A DNA stretch of 11,710 bases from Funneliformis mosseae (lineage: Eukaryota > Glomeromycota > Glomeromycetes > Glomerales > Glomeraceae). A program made the translations under genes and the position numbers. Shown in pieces: positions 9,209 to 11,710 of the stretch (positions are counted from its first letter, which is position 1; every line of letters begins with the position of its first letter). The stretch is taken from positions 1 to 11,710 of the forward strand of contig CAJVPP010003410.1 of assembly GCA_910592005.1 (NCBI GenBank). The letters run 5' to 3'. A model generated the notes under the pieces. That model ran no database searches. It was given only the letters and a program-made list of their open reading frames with translations, and was not told the DNA's origin.

Positions 9209-9230
9209 ATTAATGCTGCGCCGCATTAAT
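9209..9230. repeat. 22-bp near-perfect palindrome with GCGC core
   Basis: Arms ATTAATGC (9209-9216) and GCATTAAT (9223-9230) surround T-GCGC-C, leaving one mismatched pair. It is a sharp GC-rich dyad in AT-rich DNA, just after the candidate 37-residue spliced ORF. A transcription-factor site or the tip of a small inverted-repeat element are both possible. Confidence 0.45.
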
Positions 9231-11190
9231 CAAAGACGAATTTTTTTAATTACACATTTTTTGTTGATTTGGCGCTTATCTATTTAAGGGTAGAGTCAAT
9301 GTCGATCATTTATTAGTAAACGCCTCCTTAAAGTGTAACGTGATAGTTGCTTACCAAAAAGATTTTAAACAAATGCTAATTTCTTTCTAAAAACCTTTCT
9401 TTTTTATATATTGTAAGAAAAGTTTATATTATTTAGTAGTTTATGTCTAAAATTATTAAAATAAAAGGTTTTTGAATGAATGGAATTCTTTCAAATAAAA
9501 GAAAATATATAATAATAATATGAAGAAACGTATAACTGCTTTAAATATATTATTTTATTATAAGCATATAGGTAAAATTTAATTTTTTACAATAATCACA
9601 TTTGCTTATATTTAATAATAATATGCAATTAATAGATAATGCCTCTTAATTGGTATAACACTAATTGCTTAAGATTCAAGTAAAGACATTCTATTAAACG
9701 CAAAATGAAACTTAAACTATTCTACTAGTTAATGATTTATACAATAAAGTAAAAGCATTTGATTTTACTATAAAAAATGATTCTATTTTTAAAGAATAAA
9801 ATAGTAATGTTAAATATATCTTTATTTGTAATAAAAAATAAAGCATTCGTTAATACCATTATTACCTGAATATATAGTTTTCATTATTATAAGTAATAAA
9901 CATTTTAAATTATTAATTTTGAAAAAAAATCAGTCAATTGCTTTTCCTTTGAAAATTGTTAGTTTTAATTCATTATTTATATATTGAAAAAAAGGTATAA
10001 GATATTGAGTAACTTGCATTTCATTATATATTAAAAAAATATAGTTTTAATTTAAATACTTATCTTTGATTAATTATTGATCTTTATGGATCTCAAATAA
10101 TTGTAACCTATTCACAAAAAGTTATTTTTATAAAATTAAACTATTTTTAATAAGAAACTTTAGAAAATTTGCATCAAACTAATGCAAAAAAAAGGATTAT
10201 ATCATAATTTAAAATAAAAATAAGATAAAATTAATACTGTATTATATAAAAATAATAGTAATAGAAATAATCAAAATATTATTTTTAGAATTCATATTGA
10301 ATCTGACAAAAAAATATTATTTTCTCAAAAATACAAGCTCTAATATTAAAAAAATATAGAATATAAGCAAACAATTTATTCTCAAAATAAAATGATCATT
10401 TAATTCTTTTAATTCATTTTTATAATTAAATTATTTTATTTATTTATATTATTTTATTTATTATATTTATTATATTATTTTCTTTATTTTATTTAATTTA
10501 TTATTATTATTATATATTTTTATATAAATACAAGTAGTTTATTAATATAATTGAATGCAAAAAGAACTTGTATTATAATAAATTTTGATAAATAAATTGC
10601 TTAGAATAAATATATTAATAGAAATAATACTATTCTTTTATTTAATTAATTAATTGATTATATATACTTTTCTTAATTTTATCCTATTTTTATTTTATTT
10701 TTTATCTCTTTTATTTTATCTTACTATTGTAAGTAAAGAAAATCTTCTATTCAACAGATATCCAAATAATTATTAGCAATTAAAAGAACTAGTATAATAA
10801 TATGTAATTAATTTTTTATTATTTGTTTATTATTATTATTATTGATTTTAAGATTTATAATTTAATAATTAATAATTATATTGCTAAAATACTATATGAT
10901 ATTAATAAATTAGCAAATTATATTCAGATATAATGACATTTTATTATCTATTAATATTTAATAATTTAAGTAATCTTTATTTTTCAAAACAGATAAATTA
11001 TTTAATTTAAAAAAAATCATTATTTTAATAAACTTTATTTTATTTATGCTTGTTTTTATTTTATTATTATCCTTTTAATTATTTTATTTACAAATTTGCA
11101 GATAAATTTTTTTATTAATTATAATTATTTTTAAATATTTTAAAATATATTATTAAAATAATTATACTTTTATAATATATTCTATGATAT
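9231..11190. other. Gene-free stretch: a short GC-richer patch, then AT-rich DNA
   Basis: 9231-9370 is moderately GC-rich (GGCGCTTATC, TAAGGGTAGAGTC, AAACGCCTCC) but carries no frame or element I recognise. From about 9371 to 11190 the DNA is AT-rich, with three CpGs near 9527, 9700 and 9846 and none seen afterwards. Low-complexity TTTA/ATT runs occupy about 10425-10520, and an ATT run lies near 10827-10843. No gene is supported on either strand. Confidence 0.6.
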
Positions 11191-11396
11191 TGTTACGCCA
11201 ATTCTTTTAGATTGTGAGTAAATCACCTACAATATCACAGTTTAGCAGAAGGTTTCCTTCACACTGAAGAGTAAGAATAAAGATACAAGACAAGGATTTA
11301 AAGAGAATTACAATAAACTGGATGAAATACGTGCAAATAATTATTTAACAAATAAAAGACTGGTACTGCCTCTGTCGGCGCGTCTGTACTAAACAG

Positions 11397-11402
11397 TTTA
11401 TT
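11397..11402 (-). terminator. Poly(A) signal AATAAA inside the probable LTR
   Basis: AATAAA on the minus strand about 65 nt downstream of the TATA box, fitting the R region of an LTR. On its own it is weak evidence in AT-rich DNA. Confidence 0.3.
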
Positions 11403-11463
11403 TATCAAAAGAATTATTTAAGACAAGATGGTTCTCTTCTTTTTTACATCGATAAATCATTCC

Positions 11464-11473
11464 TATTTATATA
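11464..11473 (-). promoter_or_regulatory. TATA box of the probable LTR
   Basis: TATATAAATA on the minus strand, followed by GGAATGATTTATCGATG in GC-richer DNA. It is placed as expected for the U3/R boundary, with transcription predicted to start near 11435-11445. Confidence 0.4.
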
Positions 11474-11710
11474 AAAATACTTACTAATAACGATAAAATA
11501 AATAAAATAAAGAAAATAGATAAAATATATAAAATAAATATAATAGATAAATAACATAAATGAAGTAAATAAAATAAATAAGAAAATGAAATAAATGTAA
11601 TAAATATCATTAATATCGTATGACATAATAAGACCTATTTTTATATCAAAATTAGACTACCAAATTTAGGAAATAAGACATGTAAATCATTTAATTATCT
11701 AATTTAGTTA

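Larger units (their letters stand above)
11191..11710 (-). mobile_element. Probable partial long terminal repeat of an LTR retrotransposon, runs off the window
   Basis: The composition changes abruptly at 11191 from AT-only DNA to mixed sequence, and the boundary on the plus strand is TGTTACGCC. Read on the minus strand, the segment ends in GGCGTAACA, the usual CA-3' end of an LTR and a common Gypsy-type terminus. The same strand carries, in order, a repetitive AT-rich U3-like stretch (about 11640-11490), a TATA box TATATAAATA (11473-11464), an AATAAA (11402-11397) about 65 nt further on, and a GC-richer U5-like part down to 11191. No primer-binding site follows the end, so this would be a 3' LTR or a solo LTR. 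The other end is not seen, and no GATAT target-site copy is found inside the window. Confidence 0.55.

Noticed and set aside
9636..9690. tRNA-like words (TTAATTGGTATAACA and GATTCAAGT)
   Set aside because: The D-loop-like and T-loop-like words are too close together and no acceptor or anticodon stem pairs, so no tRNA fold forms.
11444..11626. 60-codon minus-strand ORF rich in Tyr/Ile/Phe
   Set aside because: It is the translation of an AAATA-type low-complexity tract inside the probable LTR.

Overview
The window looks like nuclear DNA of an AT-rich fungus. The one clear gene has short GT-AG introns (72 and 73 nt) and encodes a fungal-type bestrophin/UPF0187 anion-channel protein. Its family signatures and the low GC suggest an early-diverging lineage such as Glomeromycotina/Mucoromycota. 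That placement is an inference from protein style and composition. There is no bacterial operon structure, no Shine-Dalgarno pattern, no tRNA or rRNA gene and no CRISPR array.

Layout: (1) Positions 1 to about 5,340 are an extremely AT-rich block, roughly 6-12% GC per line by eye, with no gene I can support. It opens with a small GC-richer island (about 80-150) that can fold into a nested hairpin and may be an old transposon end. From about position 117 to 5,402 I find no CpG at all, although GpC occurs about two dozen times. (2) About 5,340-6,550 is a moderate-GC intergenic stretch with short repeats, palindromes and one weak 78-codon ORF on the minus strand. (3) 6,559-8,044 (minus) is the bestrophin-like gene in three exons, 446 residues, complete from ATG to TAA. 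(4) About 8,045-8,530 is its 5' flank, holding an upstream ORF that overlaps the start codon and a 39-bp-period direct repeat. (5) About 8,539-8,895 (plus) looks like an eroded coding sequence with in-frame stops and a frameshift at a poly(A) tract. It is followed by a plausible GT-AG intron. (6) About 9,200-9,370 is a small GC-richer patch with a GCGC-centred palindrome. (7) About 9,371-11,190 is AT-rich DNA without a gene. (8) 11,191 to the window end is probably part of a long terminal repeat in minus orientation, with TGTTACG at its boundary, an internal TATA box and a poly(A) signal.

The window therefore holds one housekeeping-type membrane-channel gene between CpG-depleted AT-rich DNA and the remains of mobile or dead sequences. 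I see no multi-gene system. The most interesting signals are the total CpG loss in the left block, the probable LTR at the right edge and the decayed coding sequence upstream of the channel gene.
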